This document shows, piece by piece, positions 48,390 through 58,976 of a DNA stretch of 64,000 nucleotides. The translations under genes were made by a program, and so were the position numbers. Below the pieces are notes generated by a model. That model was not told the origin of the DNA. It saw only the letters and a list, made by a program, of their open reading frames with translations, and did not search any database. The DNA is taken from contig NZ_REFW01000001.1 of NCBI RefSeq assembly GCF_003688855.1, positions 1,426,001 through 1,490,000 on the forward strand. The letters run 5' to 3'. The stretch is from Tessaracoccus antarcticus (lineage in GTDB: Bacteria > Actinomycetota > Actinomycetes > Propionibacteriales > Propionibacteriaceae). Each line of letters begins with the position of its first letter. Position 1 is the stretch's first letter.

Positions 48390-48821
48390 ATGACACATCA
48401 CCTGTACCACGCACCGGCGGACTGCCCCGTCTGCGGGGATGACCTCATCGTCACCCGCAAGGGCTGCCGCACCTGCGGCACCGAACTGGCAGGCGAGTTC
48501 ACCAGCTGCGCCTACTGTGGACTCGAGACGAGCGAACTTGACCTGCTGCGCGTTTTCCTGACATCGCGCGGCAATCTCCGGGAGGTGGAGAAGCACCTCC
48601 AGGTGTCCTACCCGACGGCCCGCGCTCGGCTCGACGCCGTCATCGACAAGCTGGGATTCACCCCGACCGGCGACGCTGCGGACAGCCAGTCCGACCCGAG
48701 CGACCCGGTGACCGGCGAGCCCGCGGAGGAGCCGATGTCACCCCAGGAGCAGGTGCTGGCACGCGTCGCCGCTGGTGAGATCAGCGCCGACATCGCAGCG
48801 ACCCTGCTGGCCAGCCTCTGA
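48390..48821 (+). CDS. DUF2089 family zinc-ribbon/HTH protein
   Basis: A 143-aa protein with Cys pairs CPVCGDD, CRTCG and CAYCG forming zinc ribbons. A helix-turn-helix-like segment follows ([37 protein letters not shown]), typical of DUF2089 and suggesting a DNA-binding regulator. The last 25 residues ([26 protein letters not shown]) repeat the SHOCT-like motif of the preceding protein. TGGAGG precedes the ATG. Confidence 0.85.
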   Translation: MTHHLYHAPADCPVCGDDLIVTRKGCRTCGTELAGEFTSCAYCGLETSELDLLRVFLTSRGNLREVEKHLQVSYPTARARLDAVIDKLGFTPTGDAADSQSDPSDPVTGEPAEEPMSPQEQVLARVAAGEISADIAATLLASL

Positions 48822-48864
48822 AGGCCGGCCACCAGGGTCGTTGTCGAGTAGGTCGGGAAGTCCG

Positions 48865-49365
48865 TCAGAGCGGGCGGGCCGCGGTGATGGTCACGTGGAT
48901 GGTCTTGCCGTTGGGGGCATCGTAGGAGGCCTTGTCGCCCACCCGCCTACCCACGACTGCGGCGCCCAGGGGTGACTGGGGCGAGACGGCCTGTTCAATG
49001 GACTCGTCGGTTCCCAGCACCTCGCGGCTACCGAGCAGGAACGTCTCCGTGTCGTCGGGGTCGCCGTCGTAGGCGACCGTCACGACCTTGCCGGGGGTGA
49101 CATCGTCGGGGTCGCCTTCCGGTTCGCCGACGTGGGCCGTCTCCAGAAGGTGCTCCAGCTGGCGGATGCGGCTCTCCATCTGGCCCTGTTCCTCTTTGGC
49201 AGCGTGGTAGCCGCCGTTCTCGCTGAGGTCACCCTCCTCGCGGGCAGCCTGGATGCGGCTGCTCACTTCGGGGCGGCCAATGTTCTTGAAGTGGTCCAGT
49301 TCAGCCTCGAGCTTGTCGTAGGCCTCCTGTGTCAACCACACAACGTCGGGGGTGATGTCGGACAT
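48865..49365 (-). CDS. greA: Transcription elongation factor GreA
   Basis: A 166-aa factor that stimulates transcript cleavage by backtracked RNA polymerase. The N-terminal coiled coil carries the acidic tip region (REEGDLSENGGYHAAKEEQGQMESRI), and the C-terminal FKBP-like domain is present. TAGGGT at 49372-49377, six bases before the ATG, indicates a leaderless mRNA. It sits beside the DUF4307 and mca genes as in many actinobacteria. Confidence 0.96.
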   Translation of the reverse strand: MSDITPDVVWLTQEAYDKLEAELDHFKNIGRPEVSSRIQAAREEGDLSENGGYHAAKEEQGQMESRIRQLEHLLETAHVGEPEGDPDDVTPGKVVTVAYDGDPDDTETFLLGSREVLGTDESIEQAVSPQSPLGAAVVGRRVGDKASYDAPNGKTIHVTITAARPL

Positions 49366-49374
49366 TGCGCCACC

Positions 49375-49776
49375 CTATCCGTTGATGAGACACCTTTCCA
49401 CCGACACGGACGTGGCTTGCTTGAGTGTCTTCATCGTGAGGCTGACGGTCGTCAGGGTCTCGGTGCCCGGGGGCACCTCAACGTCGAGCTCGCCGACATA
49501 CTCGTAGCTCACCGCCTGGGCGAAGAGGGAGCACGTCGCGGCCTGGCCCGGATCGGTGCGTTGCACCACGATGGTGACCGCAATCTCCTGCGGCGACGTG
49601 ACGTCGAACTGGCGCACCATGGCCGCCACGGGCGGGTTGGAGCGTTGCACGCCCGCCACCACGACAACGGAGATGGCGGCGACCAGCGCTGCCACCGCCA
49701 CCACGGCCACCAGGATGTCGACGGGCTTGCGCCGCGGGTAGCGGGCGGCGATACGTCCCCGGTCCTCATCGCTCAT
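49375..49776 (-). CDS. DUF4307 membrane protein
   Basis: The product (133 aa) has one membrane helix (about 20-42) and a short extracellular beta domain with two Cys. The N-terminal DEDRGRIAARYPRRKP is typical of DUF4307, a family found between greA and mca in actinobacteria. Function is unknown. The start is uncertain: ATGs at 49797 and 49776 are both possible and neither has a clear Shine-Dalgarno. It ends 9 bases before the greA start. Confidence 0.82.
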   Translation of the reverse strand: MSDEDRGRIAARYPRRKPVDILVAVVAVAALVAAISVVVVAGVQRSNPPVAAMVRQFDVTSPQEIAVTIVVQRTDPGQAATCSLFAQAVSYEYVGELDVEVPPGTETLTTVSLTMKTLKQATSVSVERCLING

Positions 49777-49874
49777 GGGTCTGATCACGGACCCCATTGT
49801 GCCGCGTCGCCCCGGTATCCGCCTTTCGGGCACCTTTTGACAGTGCTGGACGCGATCGCGACACAATGTGGCGC

Positions 49875-50774
49875 ATGACTTCTGTTGGCGGCTCCGGGCT
49901 GCGGCTCCTCCACGTCCATGCGCACCCCGACGACGAATCGAGCAAGGGTGCAGCCACCACGGCCAAGTACGTCGCCGAAGGTGTGGAAGTGATGGTGGCC
50001 ACCTGCACCGGCGGTGAGCGCGGGTCCGTGCTCAACCCGAAACTGGCCCACGACGAGACTGTCCTGCACAACATCGCCGAGATCCGGCGGGCCGAGATGG
50101 CCGCCGCACGGGAGATCCTCGGGGTGGAGCAGCGCTGGCTCGGTTTCGTGGACTCGGGCTTCCCCGAGGGTGATCCCCTGCCGCCGCTCCCGGACGGCTG
50201 CTTCGCCCTGCAGGACCCCGTCGAGGCTGCCGGGCCCCTCGTGCAGATCATGCGGGAGTTCAAGCCACACGTCGTCACCACCTACGACGAGATCGGCGGC
50301 TACCCCCACCCCGACCACATCCAGTGCCACAACGTGACCATGGAGGCGTTCGTCGCCGCCGCCGACCCGGCGCGATGGCCGGAACACGGTCCCGCCTGGC
50401 AGGCCGCCAAGTTGTACTACCACATGAGTTTCCACAGGCGGCGCTACGCGGCGCTGGAAGAATTGATGCACCAGCATGGCATGGCCTCGAAGCAACCCGT
50501 GCCCATCCGCGACGATGATCCCTACTCCGACGGGCGCCTCACCACGTTCATCCACTGCGCCGAGTACTTCGAGGTCCGCAACGCGGCGCTGGTCGCCCAC
50601 GCCACGCAGGTGGACCCGGACGGCCCCTGGTTCGCCGTGCCGCTTGCCATACAGCAGGCGGGATGGCCCACGGAGGACTACCAGTTGAAGATCTCCAAGG
50701 TGCCCACCATCATCCCGGAGGATGACCTGTTCGCCGGGCTGCGGGAGCCCCTGGTGTCCGACTACGTCATCTGA
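49875..50774 (+). CDS. mca: Mycothiol S-conjugate amidase
   Basis: A 299-aa zinc amidase of the PIG-L/LmbE fold. It cleaves mycothiol-toxin adducts to a mercapturic acid for export and GlcN-inositol for recycling. The metal motif is HAHPDDESSKGAAT, with catalytic residues in CTGGERGSVLN and the third ligand in GGYPHPDHIQCH. It is direct evidence for mycothiol use. The ATG at 49875 is preferred; a weaker ATG is at 49866. TTGACA (49837) and CACAAT (49862) may form its promoter. Confidence 0.93.
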   Translation: MTSVGGSGLRLLHVHAHPDDESSKGAATTAKYVAEGVEVMVATCTGGERGSVLNPKLAHDETVLHNIAEIRRAEMAAAREILGVEQRWLGFVDSGFPEGDPLPPLPDGCFALQDPVEAAGPLVQIMREFKPHVVTTYDEIGGYPHPDHIQCHNVTMEAFVAAADPARWPEHGPAWQAAKLYYHMSFHRRRYAALEELMHQHGMASKQPVPIRDDDPYSDGRLTTFIHCAEYFEVRNAALVAHATQVDPDGPWFAVPLAIQQAGWPTEDYQLKISKVPTIIPEDDLFAGLREPLVSDYVI

Positions 50775-51367
50775 GGTGAACGGCGACGGGTGGCGCCACG
50801 GCCGAACTGCAGCCACGCGGCCAGGCCACCACCCAGGGCCCCGCCCAGGTGGCCCTGCCAGGACACGCTCGACGCTGTCGGCAGCAGGCCAGTGAGCACG
50901 CCCCCGTAGACCAGCAGGATGACCACTGCCAGAGCGATCTGGCCCGGGCGCCGGGTGAAGAACCCGCGGATCAACAAGTACGCGAGGTAGCCGAACACGA
51001 GGCCCGAGACGCCCAGTGTGATGGACCCGGGTGGCGCGGTGAGCCACACCGTGACACCGGAGACGACGACGGAGACCACCGTCGTGGCGAGCCACCGGAG
51101 GAACCCGGCAACGTAGGTCAGCACCCCCAGCACCAGGAACGGGCCTGAGTTGGCGACCAGGTGCGCCCACCCGAAGTGCAGCCACGGCGCCAGCACGATG
51201 TGGCCGGCGGCATCCACGTCGCGGGGGATGATGCCGAACTGGTCCAGGCTGTTGTTCGTGGACTGGTCGACTGCCTCCAGCAACCACATGACGGCCAGCA
51301 GGCCACCCACCACGATGACCGCGCGGAGCCAGGGGTTGGGCTGTGTCGTCGACGCCGGGTGTCTCAT
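50762..51367 (-). CDS. Rhomboid-family intramembrane serine protease
   Basis: This 201-aa protein has six predicted membrane helices. The catalytic Ser lies in GVSGLVFG (the GxSG motif) and the His in [20 protein letters not shown] matches the rhomboid helix-2 pattern. Rhomboids cleave membrane helices of client proteins; clients here are unknown. Its 3' end overlaps mca by 13 bases on the opposite strand. Confidence 0.9.
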   Translation of the reverse strand: MRHPASTTQPNPWLRAVIVVGGLLAVMWLLEAVDQSTNNSLDQFGIIPRDVDAAGHIVLAPWLHFGWAHLVANSGPFLVLGVLTYVAGFLRWLATTVVSVVVSGVTVWLTAPPGSITLGVSGLVFGYLAYLLIRGFFTRRPGQIALAVVILLVYGGVLTGLLPTASSVSWQGHLGGALGGGLAAWLQFGRGATRRRSPQMT

Positions 51368-51426
51368 GCCTCCAAGTGTGTCAGCCCCGGAAAATCCACA
51401 GGGAGTCAGTGGGTAGCCTTACGGCC

Positions 51427-53439
51427 ATGCCGAATCGTCTTGCCGCCTCCGCCAGCGACTACCTGCTGCAGCACGCGCACCAGCTCGTGGACTGGTGGGA
51501 GTGGGGGGACGAGGCCAGCGCGCACGCCGCCCTGACGGACAAGCCCATCCTGCTGTCCGTGGGCTACGCGTCCTGTCACTGGTGCCACGTCATGAGCCAC
51601 GAGTCGTTCGACGACCCCACGATCGCTGCCCTCATCAACGAGTACTTCATCCCCATCAAGGTGGACCGGCAGCAGCACCCCGACGTTGATGCCGTCTACA
51701 TGGCCGCGACGCAGGCCATGAACCACGGCTCCGGTGGGTGGCCCATGACCGCGTTCCTGACACCGGAGGGCAAGCCGTTCTTCACCGGCACCTATTTCCC
51801 GCCGGAGCCGCGCCCGGGGATGCCGTCGTTCCGGCAGGTACTGGAGGCCATGGGTGAGGCCTGGCGCGAGCGCCGTGGCGACCTGGCGGCATCCGCGGAG
51901 CAGATCGTGGGGTACCTCACGTCGGCCTCCGAGCCGGAACAGCACGACGCCGCCCCGGACCTGCGCGCCGCTCTCGACTCGATCGAGGACGACTTCGACA
52001 TGATTCACGGCGGCTTCGGCACATCGCCCAAGTTCCCGCCCGCCACCGTGCTGGACGCCCTGCTCGTCAAAGGTGAGCCACGCTCCCTGGAGATTGCGCA
52101 GCGCACCTTGGAGGCCATGGCCCGGGGCGGCATCTGCGACCAGGTGGGCGGCGGCTTCCACCGCTACAGCGTCGACGCCGGCTGGGTGGTGCCGCACTTC
52201 GAGAAGATGCTCTACGACAACGCTCTGCTGCTGGGAACCTACGTGCGCGGGTGGCGTCGGACGGCCGACCACGATGCCGGACTCCGCGCCCTGATGCAGC
52301 GCACCGCCTACCAGATCGTTGGCTGGCTGGCGCGCGAGATGCGCCTCGGGTCGGGAGGGTTCGTTTCCGCCCTGGATGCCGACTCCTGCGACATCCGCGG
52401 CGCCGTGTTCGAGGGGATTTTCTACGCCTGGAACGAGGAGCTGCTCATCGACGTGCTCGGGGAACCAGACGGCCGCTGGGCCGCAAACGCGTTCCACGTC
52501 ACGGCAGGCGGCACCTTCGAGGACGGGTTGTCAGTCCTGCAGCTGCGCGGACGGCCGGACTTCGAGCGACTTGACGACGTGTGCGCCCGGCTTCTGCAGT
52601 CGCGGGAGGAGCGGTTCCGCCCCGCAACGGATCGCATGGTGGTGGCCGCCTGGAACGGGCTCACCATCTCCTCGCTGACCACAGGTGCCATGGTGTTCAA
52701 CGAGCCCAGTTGGCTGGAGATGGCAGTGGGCGCTGCGCAGTACCTCGTGGACGTGCACCTCGTCGACGGGGACCTGCGCCGCAGTTCCCTGGAGGGTGTG
52801 GTGGGCGGCGCCGTCGGTGCCGCCGAGGACTTCGGTGCGGTGGCCGAGGCGTTCGCCACCCTGGCGGGCGCCACGGGCGACGCCGCCTGGCTGCGGCGTG
52901 CCGAGGCGCTTCTGGAGCGGGCCGTGGCACTCTTCGGCCATGAGGACGGGGGCTTCTACGACGCGCCGGACACCGGTCTCTTCGACCGACCCCGATCACT
53001 CACCGACCACGTCACGCCCAGCGGCACCTCCGCCCTCGTCGCGGCGCTCCGGGTGGTGGGGCTGCTGGCCGAGCGCCAGGACTTCCTCGAGCGGGCCGAC
53101 GTGGCCGCACGAACCACGTGGAGCGCCGTCGCGAGCTCACCGCGCTTCGCCGGGTCGGCGCTGACGGATCTCCTCATCAGCGACGAGGCGCGCCGTGGGC
53201 TGAAGCCTGCCACGGCCGTCGTGACCACGGAGGACCCGTTCGACGAGCTCACCCGCGCCTCCTGGCGCCTGGCGCCAGCCGGATCGGTTGTGCTGGGTGC
53301 CCGACCGGAGGCCGACGGCTTCGGGACCCTGCTGGAGGGCCGGGGGGAGCGCGCCGCCTACGTGTGTCGCGGGACCGTCTGCTTCGATCCGGTCACCGAC
53401 TACAACAACCTCAAGACACCGCTGTGGAGCCGTGTCTGA
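51427..53439 (+). CDS. DUF255 / YyaL-like thioredoxin-domain protein
   Basis: The product (670 aa) has an N-terminal thioredoxin-like DUF255 domain (residues 1-165) with CHWC in [19 protein letters not shown] long alpha/alpha-barrel, glycosidase-like region follows (~170-670: [44 protein letters not shown]). The family (YyaL, human spermatogenesis-associated protein 20) has no settled activity. TAGCCT at 51414-51419, seven bases from the ATG, indicates leaderless mRNA. This gene follows mca in M. tuberculosis too. Confidence 0.9.
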   Translation: MPNRLAASASDYLLQHAHQLVDWWEWGDEASAHAALTDKPILLSVGYASCHWCHVMSHESFDDPTIAALINEYFIPIKVDRQQHPDVDAVYMAATQAMNHGSGGWPMTAFLTPEGKPFFTGTYFPPEPRPGMPSFRQVLEAMGEAWRERRGDLAASAEQIVGYLTSASEPEQHDAAPDLRAALDSIEDDFDMIHGGFGTSPKFPPATVLDALLVKGEPRSLEIAQRTLEAMARGGICDQVGGGFHRYSVDAGWVVPHFEKMLYDNALLLGTYVRGWRRTADHDAGLRALMQRTAYQIVGWLAREMRLGSGGFVSALDADSCDIRGAVFEGIFYAWNEELLIDVLGEPDGRWAANAFHVTAGGTFEDGLSVLQLRGRPDFERLDDVCARLLQSREERFRPATDRMVVAAWNGLTISSLTTGAMVFNEPSWLEMAVGAAQYLVDVHLVDGDLRRSSLEGVVGGAVGAAEDFGAVAEAFATLAGATGDAAWLRRAEALLERAVALFGHEDGGFYDAPDTGLFDRPRSLTDHVTPSGTSALVAALRVVGLLAERQDFLERADVAARTTWSAVASSPRFAGSALTDLLISDEARRGLKPATAVVTTEDPFDELTRASWRLAPAGSVVLGARPEADGFGTLLEGRGERAAYVCRGTVCFDPVTDYNNLKTPLWSRV

Positions 53440-53563
53440 CGAGTGGATGGCTGCGGTCAAGGGTTGCCTTGGGTCGCGGTACCTACGTTCAGCCAGCCGT
53501 GGGTCTGGGCTGAACGGGCGTGGCCGTTACCAAACTGTGACCTTTTTGATTTCTGTCGTCGTA

Positions 53564-53592
53564 TTTACGGAATAATCAACCCCCCGTAGCTT
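53564..53592 (+). promoter_or_regulatory. Promoter of the ROK-ABC-sulfatase operon
   Basis: TTTACG (53564-53569) and TAGCTT (53587-53592) are 17 bases apart, and the ROK start codon lies 6 bases beyond. The -35 region sits in an unusually AT-rich patch (53540-53580) with a TATT...AATA symmetric element, a plausible site for autoregulation by the ROK protein. Confidence 0.6.
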
Positions 53593-53598
53593 GAACCC

Positions 53599-54813
53599 AT
53601 GAAGGCCGAACGCAGCCTCGCAGATCAGCACCGCCAAGCCGTGCTGGATGTCCTCCATGACGGCGGACGCCTCACGCGAAACCAAATCTCCCAGCGGGTG
53701 GGTGTGACCCGTTCGACTGTCTCCGAGGTGCTGTCCGGGCTTCGCGACGAAGGTGCAGTGGTGATCGCGGATTCCGTGAGGATGCCGGGCCGCGGTCGCC
53801 CGGCAGAGGTACTGAGCCTCGACCCGAGCGCAGCCCGCTACATGGGAATCGACTTCGCGCACAATCGCGTGCTCGTGCTCGTGACCAATGCCTCCGGTCA
53901 CGTCATCGCTACGGATTGCCGCGCGTACCTCCCTGATCAGGGATGGGGTGCTCGCTGCGCCATCGCCATCACCTTGGCCGAGGACTTCGCAAGGTCTGAT
54001 CTTCTGCACTACCGGTTCCTGCAGGGCATAGCCATAGGCCTGCCGGGACCCAATTCGGCCCTGTGGGATTCCAGTGTTGTGGCGGCCCCCCTTGAGCCGT
54101 ATCAGCAAGTTGGCGCACGCGTCTGCGAACTGTTCGGGAAGCGATTCGGCGTCGGAGTGTGGGTGGATCATCACATTCGCTTTGCCGCTCTGGGAGAGGC
54201 GACGCACCCCAACGCCTCAGCGGAGGGCAACCTTCTCTACCTCAGACTCTCACTTGGAGTCGGCGGGGCCATCGTCACTGGCGGCCTCCCGGTACGGGGA
54301 GAGCACCAGCTTGGAGGCGAAGCCGGCCACGTGATCGTGGACCGGTCCGACCGAGCCAGGGACTGTCGGTGTGGACGGCGAGGGTGTCTGGAAACCCTGG
54401 CGTCGGTCGGTGGCGTCCTGCAATCATGCCGCGAACTCGGGTTGGGGGTGTACACCATCGATGCCGCCGCCGAGGCCGTGCGTGACAACCACACGGCGGC
54501 CCTCGAGGTCGTCAACGACGTCGCCAGGGTCGTTGGTCAGGTACTCGGTACCGCTGCTGTCATCCTCGACCCTGCTGAGATTGTTCTGACCGGTGAGGTC
54601 GCCCGACTTTCGGTGGACTTCACCGCCCGCGTAGCGAAAGCGCTGGCCGGAGAAGTCCTCCCATCGGTCACCATCCCTGTTCGCTTGGCCCACCTCGGCG
54701 ATGAGGCGGGCGCGTTGGGTGCCGTCGCCTCCCTCACCACTGCTTTTCATCCCGCGCAACGAACGAAGGAGTTCGCCATGTCCTCTCTGTCCCCCGAATT
54801 GCACGGAAGGTGA
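53599..54813 (+). CDS. ROK-family transcription regulator
   Basis: A 404-aa protein with an N-terminal winged HTH ([24 protein letters not shown]) and a ROK sugar-kinase-like domain. The zinc motif is intact ([17 protein letters not shown]), with the [10 protein letters not shown] signature before it. The usual kinase catalytic Asp segment is replaced by [13 protein letters not shown], so it should sense and not phosphorylate a sugar. It heads an operon with an ABC transporter and sulfatases and probably represses it until a sugar-like inducer binds. The message is likely leaderless. Confidence 0.9.
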   Translation: MKAERSLADQHRQAVLDVLHDGGRLTRNQISQRVGVTRSTVSEVLSGLRDEGAVVIADSVRMPGRGRPAEVLSLDPSAARYMGIDFAHNRVLVLVTNASGHVIATDCRAYLPDQGWGARCAIAITLAEDFARSDLLHYRFLQGIAIGLPGPNSALWDSSVVAAPLEPYQQVGARVCELFGKRFGVGVWVDHHIRFAALGEATHPNASAEGNLLYLRLSLGVGGAIVTGGLPVRGEHQLGGEAGHVIVDRSDRARDCRCGRRGCLETLASVGGVLQSCRELGLGVYTIDAAAEAVRDNHTAALEVVNDVARVVGQVLGTAAVILDPAEIVLTGEVARLSVDFTARVAKALAGEVLPSVTIPVRLAHLGDEAGALGAVASLTTAFHPAQRTKEFAMSSLSPELHGR

Positions 54814-54815
54814 GC

Positions 54816-55622
54816 ATGTCCGTTGACGCGCCTCCCGTGACCCCCACGATCGCACCTCTTACCCGCCGCAAGGACCCTCGGCAGCAAACCCAGCGAATCC
54901 TCAATGTTGTGACTCTGTTTCTGGGGGTTGGTATCTGGTGGGCGTTATCGGCCACCGGCATCAATCTCCCCAGCCCCCCAGAGGTTCTGGCAGCAGCAGT
55001 GAAGCTTGCCGCCGACGGCACACTTTGGAACGACATGTTGGCGAGCCTGACGCGAGTGCTCACCGGCTTTGCGCTCGGAACTGCCCTGGCAATTCCCGTT
55101 GGTTTCGTCATGGGCTGGTACGCGTGGGCTCGGGGACTGCTCGAACCGTGGGTGCAATTCTTTCGCACGATCCCGCCGCTCGCCATCATCCCACTGGCGA
55201 TCGTTCTCATGGGAATCGGGGAGCAGCCCAAGATCTTCGTGATCTTCCTGGCGGCGTTTCTTTCTTGTGTCATCTCGACATTCCAAGGCGTCGTCCAAGT
55301 GGATCGCACCCTCATCAACGCAGCACGGGTACTTGGTGCCAAGGATGGCACCATCTTTGCCAAGGTCGTCGTACCCGCTTCGACACCATTCATCCTCGTG
55401 GGCATGCGGGTCGGACTTGGCTCAGCATGGGCCACGGTGGTCGCAGCCGAGTTGATCGCTGCGCAAGAAGGACTCGGCTACCGAATGCAGCAAGCGCAGA
55501 TTTACTACCAACTCCCGACGATCTTCGTCGGGCTGATCGTCATCGGAATCCTGGGACTGATCATGGACCGAGCTTTGCTGCTCGTTGAGAAGAAGTTGAC
55601 CGGATGGCAGGAACGACGATGA
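54816..55622 (+). CDS. ABC permease, NitT/TauT (SsuC/TauC) type
   Basis: The product (268 aa) has six membrane helices and the BPD-transport EAA loop ([28 protein letters not shown]). It is closest in form to permeases for sulfonates, taurine, nitrate or pyrimidine precursors. GGAAGG lies five bases before the ATG, two bases after the ROK stop. It overlaps the ATPase gene by ATGA. Codon 44 is TTA (54945-54947), a rare codon here. Confidence 0.92.
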   Translation: MSVDAPPVTPTIAPLTRRKDPRQQTQRILNVVTLFLGVGIWWALSATGINLPSPPEVLAAAVKLAADGTLWNDMLASLTRVLTGFALGTALAIPVGFVMGWYAWARGLLEPWVQFFRTIPPLAIIPLAIVLMGIGEQPKIFVIFLAAFLSCVISTFQGVVQVDRTLINAARVLGAKDGTIFAKVVVPASTPFILVGMRVGLGSAWATVVAAELIAAQEGLGYRMQQAQIYYQLPTIFVGLIVIGILGLIMDRALLLVEKKLTGWQERR

Positions 55623-56446
55623 ACACCGATGAGCGACCAAAGATCGAGATCAATGACATCACGAAGGTCTATGAACTGGGCAAGGAACAGTTCTACGCCC
55701 TTGGTGGAGTCAGCCTGACGCTCGCCGACAACGAGTTCGTCACAGTTGTGGGGCCATCCGGGTGCGGGAAATCGACCATGATGAACATCCTTGCGGGCCT
55801 TGATGAACCCACCAGCGGGACGGCACGCGTCGATGGCAAGCTGGTCAAGGGGCCGAGTCCTGAGCGAGGTGTGATCTTCCAGCAGTACGCACTCTTTCCT
55901 TGGCTCACGGTCCGCAAGAACGTCGAGTTTGGTCTCAAGACTGCCAGGGTGTCTGCCGCAGAGCGTCATGAACGGGCAGAGCATTTCATCGAGATGGTGG
56001 GCCTGACACAGTTCGCGGATGCCTTGCCGAAGATGCTGTCCGGCGGCATGAAACAACGGTGCGCCATCGCCCGGGCCTACGCCATGAACCCCTCCATCCT
56101 GCTGATGGATGAGCCATTCGGGGCCCTAGATGCACTGACTCGAGTGAAAATGCAGGAGCATCTCCTGCACACCTGGGAGCAGGAGAAGCGCACCGTGATG
56201 TTCATCACCCACGATGTCGATGAGGCCGCATTCCTCGCCAACCGTGTCGTTGTCATGGCAGCACGTCCTGGTCGAATCCAGAAGATCGTCAACGTTGACC
56301 TGCCCTATCCCCGAACCGAGGAGATGCGCCTCAGCCGGGAGTTCGCCGATCTGCGCAACGAGATCTGGCATGCCGTGTATCACCAGAGCCCCAAATCTGA
56401 TCGCACTGATGCGATCACCGCCAATCAGGAAAGTGAGAAATCATGA
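55619..56446 (+). CDS. ABC ATP-binding protein, NitT/TauT (SsuB/TauB) type
   Basis: An ABC ATPase of 275 aa. Walker A is [10 protein letters not shown], the Q-loop [13 protein letters not shown], the signature [15 protein letters not shown], Walker [13 protein letters not shown], and the His switch FITHDVDEA. It energises the permease encoded just upstream. The start at 55619 overlaps the permease stop; the frame extends back to an ATG at 55604 inside that gene. It also overlaps the binding-protein gene by ATGA. Confidence 0.94.
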   Translation: MNTDERPKIEINDITKVYELGKEQFYALGGVSLTLADNEFVTVVGPSGCGKSTMMNILAGLDEPTSGTARVDGKLVKGPSPERGVIFQQYALFPWLTVRKNVEFGLKTARVSAAERHERAEHFIEMVGLTQFADALPKMLSGGMKQRCAIARAYAMNPSILLMDEPFGALDALTRVKMQEHLLHTWEQEKRTVMFITHDVDEAAFLANRVVVMAARPGRIQKIVNVDLPYPRTEEMRLSREFADLRNEIWHAVYHQSPKSDRTDAITANQESEKS

Positions 56447-57465
56447 ACATTCGTCGACGTAGCCTCCTCGCGGGACTCGCCACCATTCCAGCCATTGCAG
56501 TCATCGCTGCGTGCGGATCCGACAAGGAGACCGGGGTTGATGCCAGCGGCCAGCCCACCCAGGAGATCTTCCCCGTGAACTTCGGCTACATCCCGGACTT
56601 CAACGGGACATCGCTCCTCGCCGTCGCCAATGACCAGAAGTTGTGGGAGAAGCACGGCGTCGAGGCCAGCCTCAAGTCGTTCACGAATGGGCCGCTCCAG
56701 ATCCAGGCGATGGGTACAGGGGACCTCGACTTCGGCTACATCGGCCCGGGAGCGATGTGGCTGCCCGCCTCAGGAAAGGCCAAGGTCGTCTCCATCAACG
56801 GCACTGGCCAGGCCGACCGCGTCATTGCACAGGCCGGCATCACATCGATCCAGGACCTCAAGGGCAAGAAGGTAGCCATTCCCGAGGGCACCTCCGGAGA
56901 CATGATCGTCCAGCTCGCCCTCGAGAAGGCAGGCATGACCATTGACGACATCCAGAAGGTCGCGATGGATCCCTCGACCGTCGTGGCGGCCTTCGCCTCC
57001 AAGCAGGTCGACGCTGCAGGCATCTGGTACCCGATGATCGACGTCATCAAGGAGCAGGTTCCCGACTTGGTCGAGCTGGCCAAGAACTCTGATTTTGCCG
57101 ACACCATGGCCTTTCCCAACGTATTCGTTACCGGTCAGGACTACCCGGAGAAGAACCCGGAAGCGCTGAATCGGGTGCTCAAGGTGCTGCGCGATGCCAT
57201 GGACTACCGCAAGGAGAACATGGACGAGGTGATCCAGATGGTCGCGACGATGAACAAGGCGGAGCTGGACGCGATCAAGGGGGATGCCTCCAACGGTGAG
57301 TACTACTCGTCAGCAGATCTTGACGCCATGAGTGAAGACGGCACCATCACCAAGTGGTTCGACGCCATGAGTAGCTTCTTCGCCGACAACGGGAAGATCG
57401 AGGGGACCCCCGTCGTCGCGAGCGAGTTCTACACGGGTGAGGCGTTTGTGGAGGCTGGCAAGTGA
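56443..57465 (+). CDS. ABC substrate-binding lipoprotein, SsuA/THI5/NMT1 type
   Basis: A 340-aa protein with a twin-arginine-like start ([10 protein letters not shown]) and a lipobox ending VIAACG, so it is a lipid-anchored extracellular receptor. The NMT1/SsuA fold is visible (FGYIPDFNGTSLLAVANDQKLWEKHGVE, GDLDFGYIGPGAMW, DLKGKKVAIPEGTSGDM). The family binds sulfonates, sulfate esters, thiamine precursors or nitrate. The sulfatase neighbours favour a sulfated organic ligand. It overlaps both adjacent genes by four bases. Confidence 0.9.
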   Translation: MNIRRRSLLAGLATIPAIAVIAACGSDKETGVDASGQPTQEIFPVNFGYIPDFNGTSLLAVANDQKLWEKHGVEASLKSFTNGPLQIQAMGTGDLDFGYIGPGAMWLPASGKAKVVSINGTGQADRVIAQAGITSIQDLKGKKVAIPEGTSGDMIVQLALEKAGMTIDDIQKVAMDPSTVVAAFASKQVDAAGIWYPMIDVIKEQVPDLVELAKNSDFADTMAFPNVFVTGQDYPEKNPEALNRVLKVLRDAMDYRKENMDEVIQMVATMNKAELDAIKGDASNGEYYSSADLDAMSEDGTITKWFDAMSSFFADNGKIEGTPVVASEFYTGEAFVEAGK

Positions 57466-58976
57466 CCTCTTTGAAGAACGTCATCTTCGTTCTCACTGAC
57501 CAGCAACGCACCGACACCCTGGGCTGCTACGGGAACACGGTGGTGCGGACGGACAATCTGGATGCCCTCGCGGCCTCCGGTACCAGGTTTGACCGGTGGT
57601 ACACCCCCACCGCGATCTGCACCCCGGCGCGCGCCAGCCTCCTCACCGGGGCGGCGCCGTTCAGGCACAAGCTTCTCGCGAACCACGAGCGCAACGTGGG
57701 CTACCTCGAGGATCTGGCCGATGACCAGTGGACGTTCCCGGAGGCGTTGAAGGACGCAGGGTACAACTGTGGCCTCATCGGGAAGTGGCACGCCGGGACG
57801 AAAAAGGCGGCGGCCGACTTCGGTTTCGAGGGGCCGCCCATGGAGGGATGGCACAACCCTGTTGACCATCCGGACTACCTTGACTACCTCCGGGAGCGAG
57901 ACCTCGCACCGTACGCGATCTCCGACCAGATGCGGGGGGTCCTGCCCAACGGGGCGCCGGGCAATCTACTGGCCGCCCGGCTCCATCAACCCTTGGAGGC
58001 AACTTTCGAGTACTACATGGCAGAGCGCGCCATCGAAATGCTCCGACGCTACGCAGCCGCCGCGGAAACGGATTCGACACCCTTCTTCCTGGCACTGCAC
58101 TACTTCGGGCCGCACCTTCCCTACATCGTCCCGAACGAGTACTTCGACATGTACGACCCGGATGCAATCTCGCTGCCCAAATCATCCTCCGAGACCTTTG
58201 CGGGAAAGCCCCAGGTCCAGGAGAACTATTCGAAACACTGGGCATTTGACACGATGACCGAGGCCGAGAGCAGAAAGGTGATTGCGGTCTACTGGGGTTA
58301 TGTCACCCTCATCGACGAGCAAATCGGCCGCGTCCTCGACACGGCGCGTGAACTCGGACTCATGGATTCAACCGCACTGTTCTTCAGCTCGGACCATGGG
58401 GAGTTCACTGGTGCGCACCGACTCCATGACAAGGGGCCGGCAATGTATGAAGACATCTACAGCACCGCAGGAATCGTGCGGATGCCGGGTGGGCCGGAGG
58501 GTCAGGAACGGCAAGAGTTCGTCAGTCTCATGGATTGCACGGCTACCATTTTGCAATGGTGCGGACTTGATCCGGCACCCGCCGTCGACTCGCGCTCGCT
58601 CATGCCCCTCGTCATGGGGGAAACGCCCGAATGGGATGACCATATTGTCTGTGAGTTCCACGGACACCATTTCCCGTACCCGCAGCGCATGATCCGAGAC
58701 GCCCGGTACAAGCTGGTGATAAACCCGGAGAGCGTCAACGAGTTGTACGACCTCAAGACCGATCCTGATGAGCTGCAGAACCGCTACAACCACCCGGAAC
58801 TGGTCGCGATCCGAACCGGGTTGATGGCACGGCTGTACCACCGGTTGAGGGAACGCGGTGACAACTTTCACCACTGGATGGCCACGATGTACGACGTCGG
58901 AGGCCTTGACTACGATCCGAGCCTCAGTGGTTTTGACGAGGCCGCGTACAGCTCGGACGAGGGAGGCGGGCAATGA
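57462..58976 (+). CDS. Cytoplasmic Cys-type sulfatase 1
   Basis: A 504-aa type I sulfatase. The active-site motif is CTPARASLLTG, where Cys must be converted to formylglycine. Metal-site residues lie in FVLTDQQRTD and SSDHGEFTGAHRL, and KWHAG follows the family layout. No signal peptide is present, so the substrate must enter the cell first, consistent with the transporter genes before it. The GTG start overlaps the binding-protein gene. The sulfated substrate is not identifiable. Confidence 0.9.
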   Translation: MTSLKNVIFVLTDQQRTDTLGCYGNTVVRTDNLDALAASGTRFDRWYTPTAICTPARASLLTGAAPFRHKLLANHERNVGYLEDLADDQWTFPEALKDAGYNCGLIGKWHAGTKKAAADFGFEGPPMEGWHNPVDHPDYLDYLRERDLAPYAISDQMRGVLPNGAPGNLLAARLHQPLEATFEYYMAERAIEMLRRYAAAAETDSTPFFLALHYFGPHLPYIVPNEYFDMYDPDAISLPKSSSETFAGKPQVQENYSKHWAFDTMTEAESRKVIAVYWGYVTLIDEQIGRVLDTARELGLMDSTALFFSSDHGEFTGAHRLHDKGPAMYEDIYSTAGIVRMPGGPEGQERQEFVSLMDCTATILQWCGLDPAPAVDSRSLMPLVMGETPEWDDHIVCEFHGHHFPYPQRMIRDARYKLVINPESVNELYDLKTDPDELQNRYNHPELVAIRTGLMARLYHRLRERGDNFHHWMATMYDVGGLDYDPSLSGFDEAAYSSDEGGGQ

